From Acanthopleura granulata (lineage: Eukaryota > Mollusca > Polyplacophora > Chitonida > Chitonidae), in the NCBI GenBank assembly GCA_016165875.1, contig JABBOT010000009.1, forward strand, positions 14,796,566-14,860,565: a stretch of 64,000 nucleotides of DNA, written 5' to 3'. Below, piece by piece: positions 40,401 through 55,400 of this stretch. The position numbers and the translations under genes are program-made. Every line of letters starts with the position of its first letter. Position 1 is the stretch's first letter. The notes under the pieces were generated by a model, which saw only the letters and a list, made by a program, of their open reading frames with translations, was not told the DNA's origin and ran no database searches.

Positions 40401-43400
40401 TTTTCTGGTTGGCAGTTGTTCTTTCGTGATCACGGGAGACAATGCGTGCCCCGGAGGAAACCAGAATATATTCCTACAGGAAATTAACACAATGTGTATC
40501 TTCAGAGTCAAATGTCACATCTGGAACTTTTAATGGCTAATTATGGTCTTATGTAAAGTTAGTATTTGTATAACAGCTACACTGTTCAGTGTATTGTGTG
40601 GATCATAAATGACCTAAGGGCACAGATCTTCTGTCTGCTCTAAATTAACTGGGCTCTTATTGGTCAAGCTGTCTTAATAATGTAAATTAAACCTTTCCTT
40701 GACACGATGAATTTAAGGCTAAACGAGTACGTGTATGTAGCCTTTTATATACCAACGATTTATCCATGCGGTCCGTTTTATCATCAATCGATGCATATTA
40801 ACATTACATCACTTTTGTGATATTATACAGCTATGTTGGACCCACAAATGCATCTAACCCAGACAAACTGCCTATCCATCTATAGCTACAGGCAGACAGC
40901 AGGTCAAGCCAGCGAGTGCTGCTGGATTCAAGCAAGTTCCGCTTAGTTCAAGCACGCAGCCTTGGTGGTCAAGGAGTCTGAAGGAGTCTGGGCGGAGGCC
41001 GTCCAGACTACTCTGTCACTGAAGGCCCCTAACTGGTCGCATTATATCCCCCATCGGAAAAAACGTGTATTACTGGCTTCCTAGGGGGAAGTATCTCAAG
41101 GCGAGAGTGTTGGGGTTCTAATCCGAGACACTGCTTATCCTGAAGTTCGGTATCCATGGATGAAACCATATAAAAGACAGACCATTTAGAGTACTGAATT
41201 GTAAAGATAAATTTGTCAGTGATGGAAACAGGTCTGTAACTGACTTGATTCAGGTGGTCACGTTTGATAAATATTCATGGTATTTCTTTCTTCATATCAT
41301 TTGAACTGCATGTATTCTGAAGCTTCCTGTACATCCCATGCTATACCTGTAGCTACATGTATATGCAATTTGATCCAGTTTCCTTGCGATAAATTTGACA
41401 ACTATTTAATGCAAGCGATTATTCAGCATTTTCGCATATTTGCTAGATGTTTGATCAAACGTTTTTTGAAGGATATATTCTGTATAAACTGATAAAATTA
41501 TTCTTTTTGTGAAGCCCTGAAATTTTCCAACCCAACCAGTATAATTTTGCCTCCAAAATCAAATTAAAAGGCTCAATAAATTACACAGTGAGGAATTGAG
41601 GAATTACAGGGTGAAATACTCTGGAGTGAGGCTTAAATCTTCAGTCATGTGAAATAAGCAAACAAGGTAACAAGTAAAGAAATACACGTAAGTTTTTATT
41701 TAATTCTTTATTTAACAACTTTTTGGACTTAAATAATAGGAATCTGTTTTGTTTACTTTAAAGCAAGCTGTTTTGTTTTTCTATCAGATACCTTGTTCAT
41801 TTTACCTTACCTGCTCATGTTGCTTTTATTTACAATTTACCGAATTGGTCGACCTTTTTTATTCTCCTAAATGTACATAGTGAAGAAAGTATTATTGGTT
41901 GTAACATAAATTTGAACTTGGACAAAGTGCTGTGACAACCAAAATGTGTCCAATGGACATTCAAAACACATGCATGGTAGTTGTTTGTTAGGAAAGCTGG
42001 AATGATTGAGTCTTACTAAAAGCAGTTATGTGGAATTAGGTTATAACAAAGAGTGTTGAATGTCTGAGTGATTACTATTATTAATTCAATTATTATACAC
42101 TATTATAAACTTCAGAAAACAATTTCAAATAATTATTGTGTATTGATATACCCGTGGAGTTGGGAATTCATGACCGTGCGTCAGTTGTGTTGAAAGAAGT
42201 TTATCATAATTTGTAACAGTTATTATTGGGTTTTTTGTTATGATTTGCTTTGTTGTGCAATTTTAAAAGCTTTATATAAGTTATGTCGGAATTGCTTTGT
42301 TGTATATTTAGTCCCCTGTTTTGGCTGCTGGGCAAAACACTGATCTTAGATTCATAGTTTTAAGACACAGTTCATATTTATTACATGGTAAGTTAATAGT
42401 TGACTTGCTTTGTCAGTCAGATTGCAGGTACTGGTCTGAGTATCGAGAAACAACAACATCACATCTGGTACTTAGGGATTATGTGCTAGTTACAAACTTT
42501 AATGTTAGCTTTACCAGCCGTCGCAAGTAGGTTTGCATGTTATAATTATCCCAGTTCGTCTAATTTTTGGTGTATGTAGTCTGGCATTTTCAGCCAGTAT
42601 ATACTGGTAATTGTAACAGGAAAACACAGTTTCTCTATTCTCACATGGCGATAGTCTATCTAATGAACAACATATCATCCATATCATTACTTCTTATTAA
42701 AAAAGGGGAAATAACTGTAATTTTCTGCTTTTAGCAGAGCAACTGATTGCTGAATTAAGAATGAACATGTTGGGTTTTTGTGACGTAATATACTAATAAA
42801 TAAGTATACCCCTATATACACACAGCTGTATCCTCTGTCATTGTACACTGTGGTACAAAATTGAAAGGCAGCCCTAAGTCAGGTTAATACAAGTAATAAT
42901 GAACTCAGTCACGTGGTGAAATGTTAATTGTCTGGTGTCTTCAGCGTGGTATGCCAGTGAAGCAGCACATTCATTGACACTGAGACTGAAGACTATGGTT
43001 ACATTACAAATCACCAAATTAATTTCAAACCTTATACCCCAAACAAAGTAAAGAGAAAGACAGATGTATGATTTGCCTTCATGTATGTGCCATCGGCAGT
43101 TTAATGCTTCACTTCAAAGGGGTATCAGTAGACCGATAGTAATTCGCTTCTTAAGGATCTCTCACCAAGCCTAGATTTATTTACTCCCTACCAGATGAAA
43201 AAAAATGACTGGTAGAACAAACTTACCAGTTTAGAGGAGGGGATAATTCGGCCATTAAGTCCATGTGCTGGTCGTTCTGCCATGTTGACTCTGTTTACCC
43301 TGTAGGTTATAGAGAACAGAGCCAGCTATCCAGAGAGTAAGAAGCCAGGCAGGGTCTGTGTGTGTATACATGTACTGTATATCCCACAGCTGCGGTACAA

Positions 43401-46400
43401 CAGCCTGGAGCACTCAGCCACTGGTACCTAACTGGTGATGGATTACAGTCAGCACCTGGTACAACCCCGGGCTAATATTAGCCTTATGCCTCACCCCCCT
43501 CCCTCCCTAACTACACAGACATATCTGCCCCTCCCCCAAGGTATCCGCTCCTCACCAACACCACAAAAACTTGTCTTCCTTACAGTTTCGTATTCTAAAG
43601 TAGTCAAGGTGTTCAAGCAGAATGTTTTCCTCTTTCACCACAAACTGCATGGTCTATTTTCCACCATGCCACAGCATTTGAAATTCTATGAGTAATACAG
43701 GTATATTGCTTCTGATCACCCCTCCTCCAAAAAAAAACAAAAAACAAAGAAATAAAGAAAAAAAAAAAAAAGAAAGTTCCTTAAAGAGTGATCCCAGACC
43801 CTTCAGACTTTGTCTTTGCTACACTTGGGTCATTGCGCTGTGCTAGCGCACGAACTGACTGAGCCACGTATGACTGTACGACTATCATACATTTATGGTT
43901 GTTCACTGTGAGAGTCCTGTTGAAGAGGACCATTAGTGTTATGCGAGAAAGTTTGTCAAGAATTTCTCCAAATATCACCAATATACATGTACACCAAAAT
44001 GAGAAATCATTAAGTATGGTATAAAACAACTAGAAAATAAATAAATAAGTTCTAAAAACAAAAAATTTCATTCCATTAGAATTCTTTTGAATTTACTTGA
44101 TTGTCATTTTTTGTGCCATATTTAAGGATTTATGACTTCGTCAATCGCACCCAGTTTTATTTTTGGAACAAATCATGGTGACCAGAGTAAACCACTGGCC
44201 AATGGCGTTTGAATGACTGACTAACTCTCGCACATGTGATATACTTTGTGTCACCTAAAGTTTGGCCCGTGAATATGCACTTTCAGAAGCACGGACACCT
44301 TGAAATGATCCCATCAATGTCAGCACTAAAGTTTGTATGATGAGAAATTAATCAAACTTCACAAAGAAACAAAAAAAAAGTTCGTGGGTGGCGCTATAAG
44401 GGGAATGAATCAATCAGAGTCACAGATAATGTGTCACTTGAAAAAAAAGCTTTAGGTGAGGGATATTTAATACATGTATGTTGTATTGAAGGCATGAAGG
44501 GGTCTGCAGAAGACTTCATGCTAGACCACACAGGAGGCCAAGATGACCAGTGGGGAAGCTCTCCCACTTAAAATATCTCAGGGTCCAAGCTGTGTAGTCT
44601 TGTGTTCATTCCTGCCTTTGTAGTGAGGATTCGTGGGTATACTGTTTACACTCATGTATTACAAGAGAGCAGTAGTCATTTGGACTTTGGCCCGAGTCGC
44701 CATTGCGCAGGAAAAAGTCTGCGATTACACGGAATGATGCCTCCAAGCCCAGGGAACATTCAACAGTGAAAACAGAGAATGCGTGTAAACTCCCTGTCTC
44801 AGCATGGGATGGAACCCATGGCCTTTTGAGTGAATAGAGTGAAAGGCAAATACCTCATAACTGCTCACCAATACCACACTTCCTCTTTTTCTAAGAATGT
44901 AAAATATGAATTATATGAACTCGTTGCGAGCTGCCTGAACTGATCATAACCAAGAAGCAACAGAAAAACCAGAAAAAAAAGAAAAAAAAAAGAACCATCT
45001 TCTATCTTATAAACATACATGTACATGTAGACGAACACAGACATAAGTGGTACTCTCGCCTCCCCTCCCACCCCCCTCCAACTATGCTCAGCCACCTCCC
45101 TGATGCAACTGTTAGAAATGGCATTGCTGCTGCGACATGCCAGCGTCACATTCCCGCCATTCTTTCTTGCTCCCCTGTGGACTGGAGGGTAAACACTTAG
45201 ATCCAAGGACCCAAGGGCTTATCACAGCAGATAGACATATTCAGCAGTGTAAGTCAGACTGCTTCCTGGGGGTGATACCTAACAGACCCCCTGGATGCAG
45301 CCCAGTAATTCCAGAGCTTCAAGAAAAAAAAAAAACAAACAAAAAAAAAAAAACAGGACATGTGCATAGAGAGCAACTGTATAATATTCTGTGTGCACAT
45401 GTGCATGTAGAATTGAAATACATGTAATTGCTGGATTCATTTTTCTTTCGAGTTTGTGGAGAAACTTTGCTGGAATATTCTGATAGACAGGGGTGTTCTG
45501 ACCCAGTGCAGGAAGCGTCAGTCATATGTTCAAAGCAAGGTTGGACTCGGGTATCATGTGTGATAACAAAACCGTTAAATACCGGGTTAGCAACAGCTTT
45601 TACCTCCAAAAAATTCTTGTCTTCTTATTAATGAAATTTATGGATAGATTCATTTTGATTTTTGGACCAGTTTACACTGATATGATTTGTTTCTTTATTT
45701 GATTGATGTTTTACACTGTACTCAAGAATATTTGACTTATGCAACGGCGACCTCGTCTTTATATAGGAACCAGAATGCATTTCACCCCTATCCTGACTTC
45801 CTCTTATCCTTTCCTTCTCCATTCCCCAGTGAACCCTCCTGTCTGTGTCTGCACTTTTTATCCCCAGTGATTGCTTCCTTGATCTCGCCCTGCCTCCCTG
45901 AATTAAAACTACCCTTCCCAGGAATGTCTGTTCCTGAGTCCTAGTCACAGGCCACCGATAACACCTGCTTCTCACATTCCCACCTGAAACGGCTGATGGC
46001 CGATTGGCGGGTCTGTTTGCATTCATTTCCCTCCCCTCCCCCCCTCAGCACACCTTCTCAGTATCACATTTTGCCAGAGTGCAGCCTGTGGCTCAGATCA
46101 TACGTCCTCCCTGGAGAGTTCAGTAGAAAGACTTTCTGGTTTGGTGAATCATGCTTTGTGCTGTGTAAATTAATATATACAAATAAACCAATATGTTGAA
46201 CATCTCTTCTGATTCTTCTTTTAAAATGATATATTCTGTTTGTGTTTTATTTATTTATTCATGTTTTATGCGGTACTCAAGAATATTTCACTTACACAGT
46301 GGTGGGAGGAAACCACCATAATGAGTTGAGACAAACTGATGACCATCTACAGATTGCTGCGCCAGAGATATTCACACACAGTAATGTTATATCGTAACGA

Positions 46401-49400
46401 GAAGCATCACACAATAACTGAAAACATATGTATACATATACGTCTTGCTAGAATGAAATCTGACATCCAGTGGATTTATTTATTTGATGTTGCTTTTCTG
46501 AGGAACATTTTCACTTCATGAAGGCAATATTCATGTGTATGCCAGCAGTCATGTTAATGGATGCAGGATAGGGCACAGAGCCTGCGTCACCACTCCTTAC
46601 CATACTGCATCTTCATGTGCGCAGCATTGTAAGGTTAACACATGGAACGTTTAAATGGTGTCATGAATAAAATGACAGACATGCATGTTTGCTGAATTAC
46701 ACTTGTGTAAAATCTCACCTGTAATATGTAACAGCATTTTCATACTGCTGTTTTTGTTTTTGTACGTGTTTTTTTTCAGGTGTGTCCCTTCAATAACATT
46801 ACAAACATGATTACTGAGTTACAGGTTTATATCATAGCAACCTGCAGATGGTCATGGGTTTTCACTTGGGCTCTGCTCGGTTTCCCCCCATCATAATGCT
46901 GCCTGCTGTCATTACAAACATTACAAACATCTTTATCAAGACACAGTTTTGTTCAGTCAGCCCTGTACTGTGTAACAGCATTTTCATACTGCTGGTTTCT
47001 GTTTCAGGTACTGCCCTTCCATAGAGTCTAAAGTGTTGCGGTTCCAGGGCAGACAGCACCAGATATGGTTGGAACCAGAAGGTTGGTGTGTACTTTAGGT
47101 TTCACTTAGGGTATTTTAACAGTGTACATGTATATCACCCACTGTTTGTGCAGTGTAAAGGAAATGGCTGTCCAGCAGTTCATTATTATGTATGTAGTCT
47201 TTGATTATATTTTATTCGTGTTTCAAACAGCACTCAAGAATATTTCATTTATACGACGACGGCCAGCATTCATAATGGCGAGGAGCCACGGGTTGCTGGT
47301 ACGCTTTCCCACAGAACAACTGGAGAGGAAGCCAGCCAGAGCTGGACTTGAACTGGCACCGACCACATTGGTGAGAAGCGCCTGAGTCAGTGTGTGGTGC
47401 TAGTAACCCACTAACCACTAGCCATGGGTGACCTCATCATCTCACCATTATCACAATAGATGCAGCCTTCTGTTATATTCCACATGAACCCATTTCTCCC
47501 ATAGACAGTCAATGGTTTCATCTAATGATGCAGTACATCTGTACATGTACATGTTCTAGTTTTTTCTCAGTCTTCCAAAACCATGCAAGAGGCAAACTCT
47601 TAACGGGATAATTCTCTAACAACTAGTGTAGTCTGACTAAGTAATTAATACACAATAAACACATTTTGAAACTGGGTATGAACACCAGTGTGGTGTATCC
47701 TAATGGTATCTCATGTACAATGTTGTGTGTTGTTATTTTCAGGCCTGAACACCAGTGTGGTGTATCCTAATAGTATCTCCTGTACAATGTTGTGTGTTTT
47801 TATTTTCTTGGCTGAACACCAGTGGGGTGTATCCTAATGGTATCTCATGTAGAGTGCTGTGTGTTGTTATTTTCAGGCCTGAACACCAGTGTGGTGTATC
47901 CTAATGGTATCTCCTGTACAATGCCAGAGGAATACCAGGAGCAGATGCTACATTCTATTCAAGGATTAGAGAAGTGCCGCATGATCAAGCCAGGTATGCC
48001 ATGACACTTGATTGTGACACTTTGCGTGACCTGGTGAGGTAGTTGAGATACATGTAATTATAGAACATGACCTAAAATTTGCCCATGAGAGAGTAACATA
48101 GTTCAGTTGTGCATTCATTTCGTTGTTGGTGTAAGGTGCATCTGTGTTTTGAGCATGACCTTAAGGTTACAGATGTGCAATTCGACTATTGGAGGCAAAG
48201 ATTTGGCTCCAAATTGAAGAGTACTTGAGCACGGATTGGATAATGCTGCCACACCTACACTCTAGGTTATGGATACACTATAAATTTCTATGCTGTCATT
48301 TTATACTTAGTTGAAATATCAGAATTTTGTCTGCTTTGGATGCAAATGAAAACTTTTTGCTCCCCCTGGAGGTTACCAAGGTGACAAAATGCTATTATGT
48401 CATTTCTAGGAGCAACAGGTCCAAAAAATGGTGGTCATGGGGATATGTATTTGGGGGGTTGAAGTTGACAAATTTACTTCATAAATAGTATGGTAAATCA
48501 ATGAGCTTGTGTAACCCTAACGTCAGTAGTTATGCACCTGAACAGTTGTCTCCAAGAATTGTCTCCCCTTAATTAAATTTCTTGCTCTGTGTGTGTGTAT
48601 ATGTGCCCAGGACAAACGGCAAATCACTTGTGTGTTTGTGAGTGGTTCACATTTGAAAGAAATCTGATAATTTCTGAAGATAAATGGCTGCATAAAAATC
48701 TTGCCATACATGCAAATCCGAGTTGAAAGAATAGACATATATGTACTGGAAATATTCATGTATATGTACACAAAGCGCTGAATTAATGTTCATCTCTATC
48801 AAAAGAGTGTAGAATGTGATTGATTGGGAACCGTGTGACCCTTTGGCTGATGAAAAACGAGAAAGTCGTTGGAATCGATGTGTTTTAATGATATCATCAC
48901 TGTTTTTGATGTGAAACAATTGGCTTTACAAGTATGGTTCTCGAGTGAGCAGTGTTGAAGCAGTGGTTGATATTACTCAATGAAAACGTCACTTCGTATG
49001 TCGTAAAGCGTTTATCTGCCGTGTGCCTGGATGACAACCTGAACCCTTCTCAGCCTCCTGATACTCTGAAGTGGAAGTCGCTGCCATTTCCGTGCAAGGC
49101 AGCTTCTAGTCGGGTCAGATCATGTACAGGTGGATCCCTTTGTTGGGCCGATGAGAAGTCTTGTCTCAGACATGCTCCAGAGGGTTGAGATCAGGGCTCA
49201 TTGCAGGCCAAGGAATAAGGAAAACATCATTAAAACACATGAATTACACTGACTTTGTCATTTTTCATTAGCCACAGGGCCATATGGTTCACAACCAATC
49301 ACATTCTACACGCTTTTGATTGGGAAGAACATTAATGGCATGCGTACAACATCGCCACAGTGAAAAGTAGGCTGGGGTGGGGGGAATTTAATTAAGTTCT

Positions 49401-52400
49401 TTGTGTTAAAAATAAACGGGTAATTCGTGCAGCATACTTCATACAAAAGCAACATACACAAATAAACACGCAGTTTTTCTTGTCAAATAATGAGTAAATA
49501 CAAAATTTTTTTGCACGCATCTCTGAGGTATTTCATAAGCTACAAATTAATAAACACTTTATTTACTAATTATCTGAGTATAAAAAATGCAACAGTTTAT
49601 TTGGCTTTCTCTTTTGTACTTATTATGCTACAAGCTGTACCTGTGGGTTTTTAATGGTGCGACCTACATACACACACATTAGGCCCACAGATAACACTGT
49701 TTTAATGAAGTACACTGATGAGAGTTGAGTGAAATATACATTTGACAAATATATCTACACACGGAAAAAATACACAAATATGGGAAAAGCTAATGGGAGG
49801 TCTTGTTAATTTTTTTTTTCTGCTTTCATTGGAAGGTTATGGTGTGGAATATGACTTCATTGATCCGAGACAGCTCAAGCCGTCCCTGGAAACGCTGAAG
49901 ATTGACAACTTGTTCCTGGCAGGGCAGATCAATGGCACGACGGGGTATGAGGAGGCAGCCGCCCAGGTCAGAAGCATTCAAAGTTCATTCATCCTTTTCC
50001 TGTTTGTATGGAAAAAATTAATTAATGTAAGGTAAAACATAGAATTTATTTACCTGTTGTCATCATGCTGATGTATCAAGGAAAATGGTAACACTTATGT
50101 ATGGAAAATTGTAACACTTATGTATGGAAAATGGTAATATTCATGTATGGAAATTGGTAACATTTACATAGGGAAAATGGTAACAGTTATGTAGGGAAAA
50201 TAGTATAAACTTTTACATTCAGAAAATTGTCACACTAATGTAAGAAAAAGGAAAGTGGTAGCAGTGACACATATGTGTCACTATTAACATGTAAGGATAG
50301 AGGAAATGTTTGTAGGAGCAACTGGGGTCATACACGTATGTGTCACTATTAACATGTAAGGATAGAGGAAATGTTTGTAGGAGCAACTGGGGTCATACAC
50401 GTATGTGTCACTATTAACATGTAAGGATAGAGGAAATGTTTGTAGGAGCAACTGGGGTCATACACGTATGTGTCACTATTAACATGTAAGGATAGAGGAA
50501 ATGTTTGTAGGAGCAACTGGGGGCATACACGTATGTGTCACTATTAACATGTAAGGATAGAGGAAATGTTTGTAGGAGCAACGGGGGTCATACACGTATG
50601 TGTCACTATTAACATGTAAGGATAGAGGAAATGTTTGTTGGAGCAACTGGGGGCATACACGTATGTGTCACTATTAACATGTAAGGATAGAGGAAATGTT
50701 TGTAGGAGCAACTGGGGGCATACACGTATGTGTCACTATTAACATGTAAGGATAGAGGAAATGTTTGTAGGAGCAACTGGGGGCATCCAGTGAGGCACTT
50801 GCTCAACACTTGCTGTGGGTTAAGTGTGTTCTGTTTTTTTCGGTGACTCGAAGCATCCAGTTATATCCATATTCATCAGTCTACAAATGTTTGCTCCCAG
50901 GCCACAGGATCATGAAGCTGTTTGTCTGAACTTGTGGATTTATTCCTGAACTTCTATTTGAACAATAAAAGTAAAGACAACAAAAAGTATAACCAAAGTT
51001 ATTTCAGAAGATAGGTCCAAATGGGCATTTGCATATTTTTATCACAGGCCTGGTAACTATAAATCCCCTGTTAATCTTGAATTCTTTCGAGGCCATGGAG
51101 TACGCCATTTTAGAGAAACCGGAAAAACTATGTCTCACGTCATCCATACCCTACGCTTTTCAGCATTAGAGGCGAAACACTCCTTTGGTAGTGCGAATTA
51201 CGACCCCTTTATTATTTCAATTGAATGCTATGCATTGTCTGCCCCTGCTTCAGACCATTGGCAAACAGACCCAGACTTATTGTGCTACCACTTTCACATG
51301 GAATATGGCTTCAAAACGTATTAGAATTGTCTCATAATCAGAAGAAAAACAGTTGATTTAATGCTACCTCTATGTGGCCAAATGGTGCAGAATGAGTGAC
51401 GTCACAGCGGAAACAGATGTCTTCTCAGAGGAAAATACAGAGCATGGTGATCCGATGGATTTTCCCCTATTAGGGAATTCTGACTCTGAGCCGTTATATT
51501 TCAATTATACTACGTCACAAAAATAAAATGAGAGCTTTTTGAACTATGAATGGGATTCTTTATCGATACATGTATACATCAGGTCCAGTGTTGTCTCTTC
51601 TTTGAACACTAAGATTCAATTTTATCATTGAATTCTAGGATACCTCTATCTTTTTTTAAAGTCTGAATTCCTTAGAAAAGTGTTAGCACTGTAAACTGTT
51701 TTGATGTTATGACAACATTTTAAGTCAGACTCGGGTAACCCAGATGTTTGACAGCTTTGTTATCCTTGCCACACTTGGCCATTGTGATGTATCGATCACA
51801 TCAGACCTAACAGAGGCCATCAGTTGTAGCCAACTTACATACATCAAAATTCCAGGTTCAAACCAGGCCTTGGATAAAATTTGTTGGTTTCCCCTGCTGA
51901 TCTCTGTGTCCACGGTACCTTAATAGTGACGACAAGTGGTTTATCAGTAACTTGCCAAGTGTCGGTGGTTTACTTGGGTATCTTCCACACCTGCAACCAA
52001 ACGCCATCATACAATTTTATTCATTTGATTGGTGTTTAATCACCAATTCTTCCAGAAAATAGCTTTGAGAACAGATAACGTGTTGATCGTATTTGTCTGT
52101 TCACAGGGTGTAGTGGCTGGTATCAATGCTTCGCTGAAGGCTGAGGCTAGGGAACCCTTCATTATCAACCGCACTGAGGCGTACATTGGTGTGCTGATCG
52201 ATGATCTGACCACCCAGGGGACAAGTGAACCGTACCGCATGTTCACCAGCAGGTCAGAGTTCCGACTTTACCTCAGACCGGACAATGCAGACGCCAGGTT
52301 GACCGCAAAAGGTGAGTGGGAAGTTTTCATGTGAGTAGTGAGCAGGACAAAAGTGGTGTAAAGAGGTGAGCATGAAATTAGTGTTGAAAGAGGTGAGCAC

Positions 52401-55400
52401 TGATGAAAATTGTGAACACAAAATTGGTGTTCAAAGAGGTGATCAAAAGATTAGTGTTAGAAGAGGTGAGCATGGGATTAATGTTGAAAGAGATGAGAAT
52501 AAATTTAATATTGGAAGAGGTGAGCATAACATTATGTTGAAAGCAGTCAGGATAAATCAGTGTTAAAAGAGGTAAGCATAAAAAAATTGTTGAAAGAGGT
52601 GAGCATGAAATTAGTGTTAGAGGAAGTGGGCACGTGATTAATATTGAAAGAGGTGAGAAAGAAGTACATGTAAGCATAAATGAAATCTTGAATGAGGTGC
52701 ACATATAGTGTTGAAAAAGGGGAGCATAAAATTAGTGTCAATGAGAGCTGAAAGAGGTGAGCATAAATCTGAGAGATGAGCATAAATTTGATGTTAAAAC
52801 AGTTGTGGCGGTGAGCATAAATCAGTGTTGAAATAGGTGAGCATAAAATTAGTGTTGGAAGAGATGAACATGAAAACCTAAATTAAGAGATGAGCATGAA
52901 AACATTGTGGAAAGAGGTGAGCATGAAAACAGTGATGAAAGAGGTGAGCAAGAAAGGAAAGGGTGCCAAAGTGGGAAGGTCTGACAGCCACCTGTGTATG
53001 GTCATGGATAGAGCCTCCAACTGTAATGATGGCCATCACATCACAATGAAATATGCATGAGTAAGGAATAAAGAGCAAGTGAATAAATCAATCAATGAAT
53101 AAATAAAATTCCAAGCAAAGAAAGCTTTTTGCATGTTGAAATTTTTTATGCAGAGGATGGTGAAGTAACATACAACTCAATTACTACAATACAATTGCAT
53201 TACAAATTCTTACTTGGGTTTGGGCAACCATTGGTTGAAACTTGAAGGTTCGATTTCATATTCTTTTATTTAACCTGGTTTTAAAAAAATATAGAAGGAA
53301 GTTATGAAATACAACCCTCTTATTTCTATCTCATAAACAATGCGCATGGTTTTGTCATACTCTGAAAGGATCATCAGTGATAGCTTTGGAGATTAGAATT
53401 TTCCATTTTTCTTGCTGACTTTGATTGCTGATTTCCTGGGGTTTTTTTCAGAATTTTTTTTATTCTACACTTATTTTTGTATCACAAATTTTCATCCTGC
53501 TGATGGTCACCAAGCAATATTTCAATACTTTCTTGGAGAAGAACAGGGTGTAGAGACATAACTTAATGCGTAAATTTTCCTTTAAAGGGCAGTTTAATGG
53601 TTGAAAAGGTTGATGATTTACAGTAGGTCATATGGTTGGAAGAGGAGTGATTTCCGGTAAACTTCATGAAAGGCTACACCAAAGAGCAAACAACCACATG
53701 GCGCTAAGAAGGAAAACAAAAGAAGCAGAGTAATTTTCTGGAGCGAAGAAATTATTACACCTGAATTTGGGGCTAAATATGCAATATCATCGCCATATTT
53801 TGAGTAAAAGATGTCAGAACCAGGATGTTCTTTGGAATAATTATGATGTATTGCGTGACAGGACATGCAGTTGGGTGTGTTAGCGATGAGCGTCTCCAGA
53901 GAGCCATGATGCTGAAGTCTGAGGTTGAAGGGGCAACAGAACTCCTGAAGCGGGTGGAGTATTCCACGCTGAAATGGAGGAAGGACTTTGACCTGCCGTT
54001 AACCAAGACTGCAAAGCCTGCAAGGTAGAACGGACATCGTAGTGCATATTGTGTTGAGCTCTGAGAGAATTGTGTTGTTTACGTGCGTTTTTTATTCTGT
54101 TATGTATGTATTTTTTATATTTATTTTATACATGTCCGAGTAAATCTGCAGTGTAACAAATTGTGTATAAGTTCTCAATCTAGTTGCATGTACAAGGTAA
54201 AGTAAAGTTAAATGTACCGAAAAAATTCAATAAATTGCCAATTTCCATTTCAAAGAAAAGATTTAAATCATGTACATGTAGTTCCATTTTTCATCTTGTT
54301 TGTTTTACGTTTTTTTGGTTAACTGCAGTTGCATTTTCAGGTTTTGTATTCATTTGACTATTCTTCTGTATCACTATCTGACAGAATTTCAAATTTGACT
54401 GAAAAAGTACTCTTTTCATTCAGTGGGAAATAAACAGTTTAGATGAACAGTAAATCACATGGTTTATCGTATTATCACTGCACATTACGGGTTTCAGAGA
54501 ACGCAGTTCCAATCAATGAGACTTTTAGTGAATATAGCAGGCCAGTGAGATTCCACTGAATATTGTGAAATAATGAGATTTTTGGGCGAATATTGCACAC
54601 CCAGTGAGATTTTAATGAATTTTGCAAACCAATGAGATTTTCGTGAATTTTAGAGACCAATGGAACTTTAGTGAATATTGTGAGGAAATTGCATGTTAGT
54701 AAATTTTATAACTGTAAATGAGATTTTGGTAAATATTACAAAACAATTTAGTAAATATTTTTCCTTATATATGGATAGGGGGCCTTCGTGGCTCAGTTGC
54801 TTAGCGTGCTGGGTGATATGCTCCTTACAGCCATTATACGGTACATTTTTATTTATTTGGTTAGTGTTTTATGCCGTACTCAAGAATGTTTCACTTAGGA
54901 GACGGCGGTCTTAGCTATTAATAGTCCCATTAGTGAGAGATTGCAGTGAATATGGAAAAATTTGCCTATGTGTAAGACTGTCAAACAAATCCTGGTTGAT
55001 ACACAGGCAGGGGCATTCCCTGGCCGAGTTGCTCACAGTACAGACTAGTGTACACATCAGTAATCTTGTACTGTAAGAGTAGCGTCCCCTTAGCCAGAAT
55101 TCTGCTAAAATCATCAACAAAGCGACCACAGGCCTACGGTCATGACTGCAATTCTTCTCATTTTTAGGAGAGATATTAATAAAGCTAGAAATTTGCACTT
55201 CACTAACAGTTTTGTTGGACTTGTAGATGTCCGTAAGTTTGATTAACCCTGGGAGAGAAAAGAAACTGTATATCCTCGTTAAAATTACATTCCCCTGGGC
55301 ACTGCTAGGTTTCCTCCCACCATGATGCATTTAGGTAAACCGGGCAGTGCCCAGGGGATTGTAATTTTGTTACATGTGAATGTGATTTGTTAGACAGTGC

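Noticed and set aside
39968..40533. Two overlapping plus-strand frames near 40 kb
   Set aside because: No homology I recognise, no neighbouring exon pattern, no repeat support; left unassigned.
45628..46026. 132-codon minus-strand frame
   Set aside because: Overlaps a SINE tail; no domain or conserved motif seen.
54911..55330. 139-codon minus-strand frame
   Set aside because: Runs across the fold-back element and SINE tail; composition is not protein-like.
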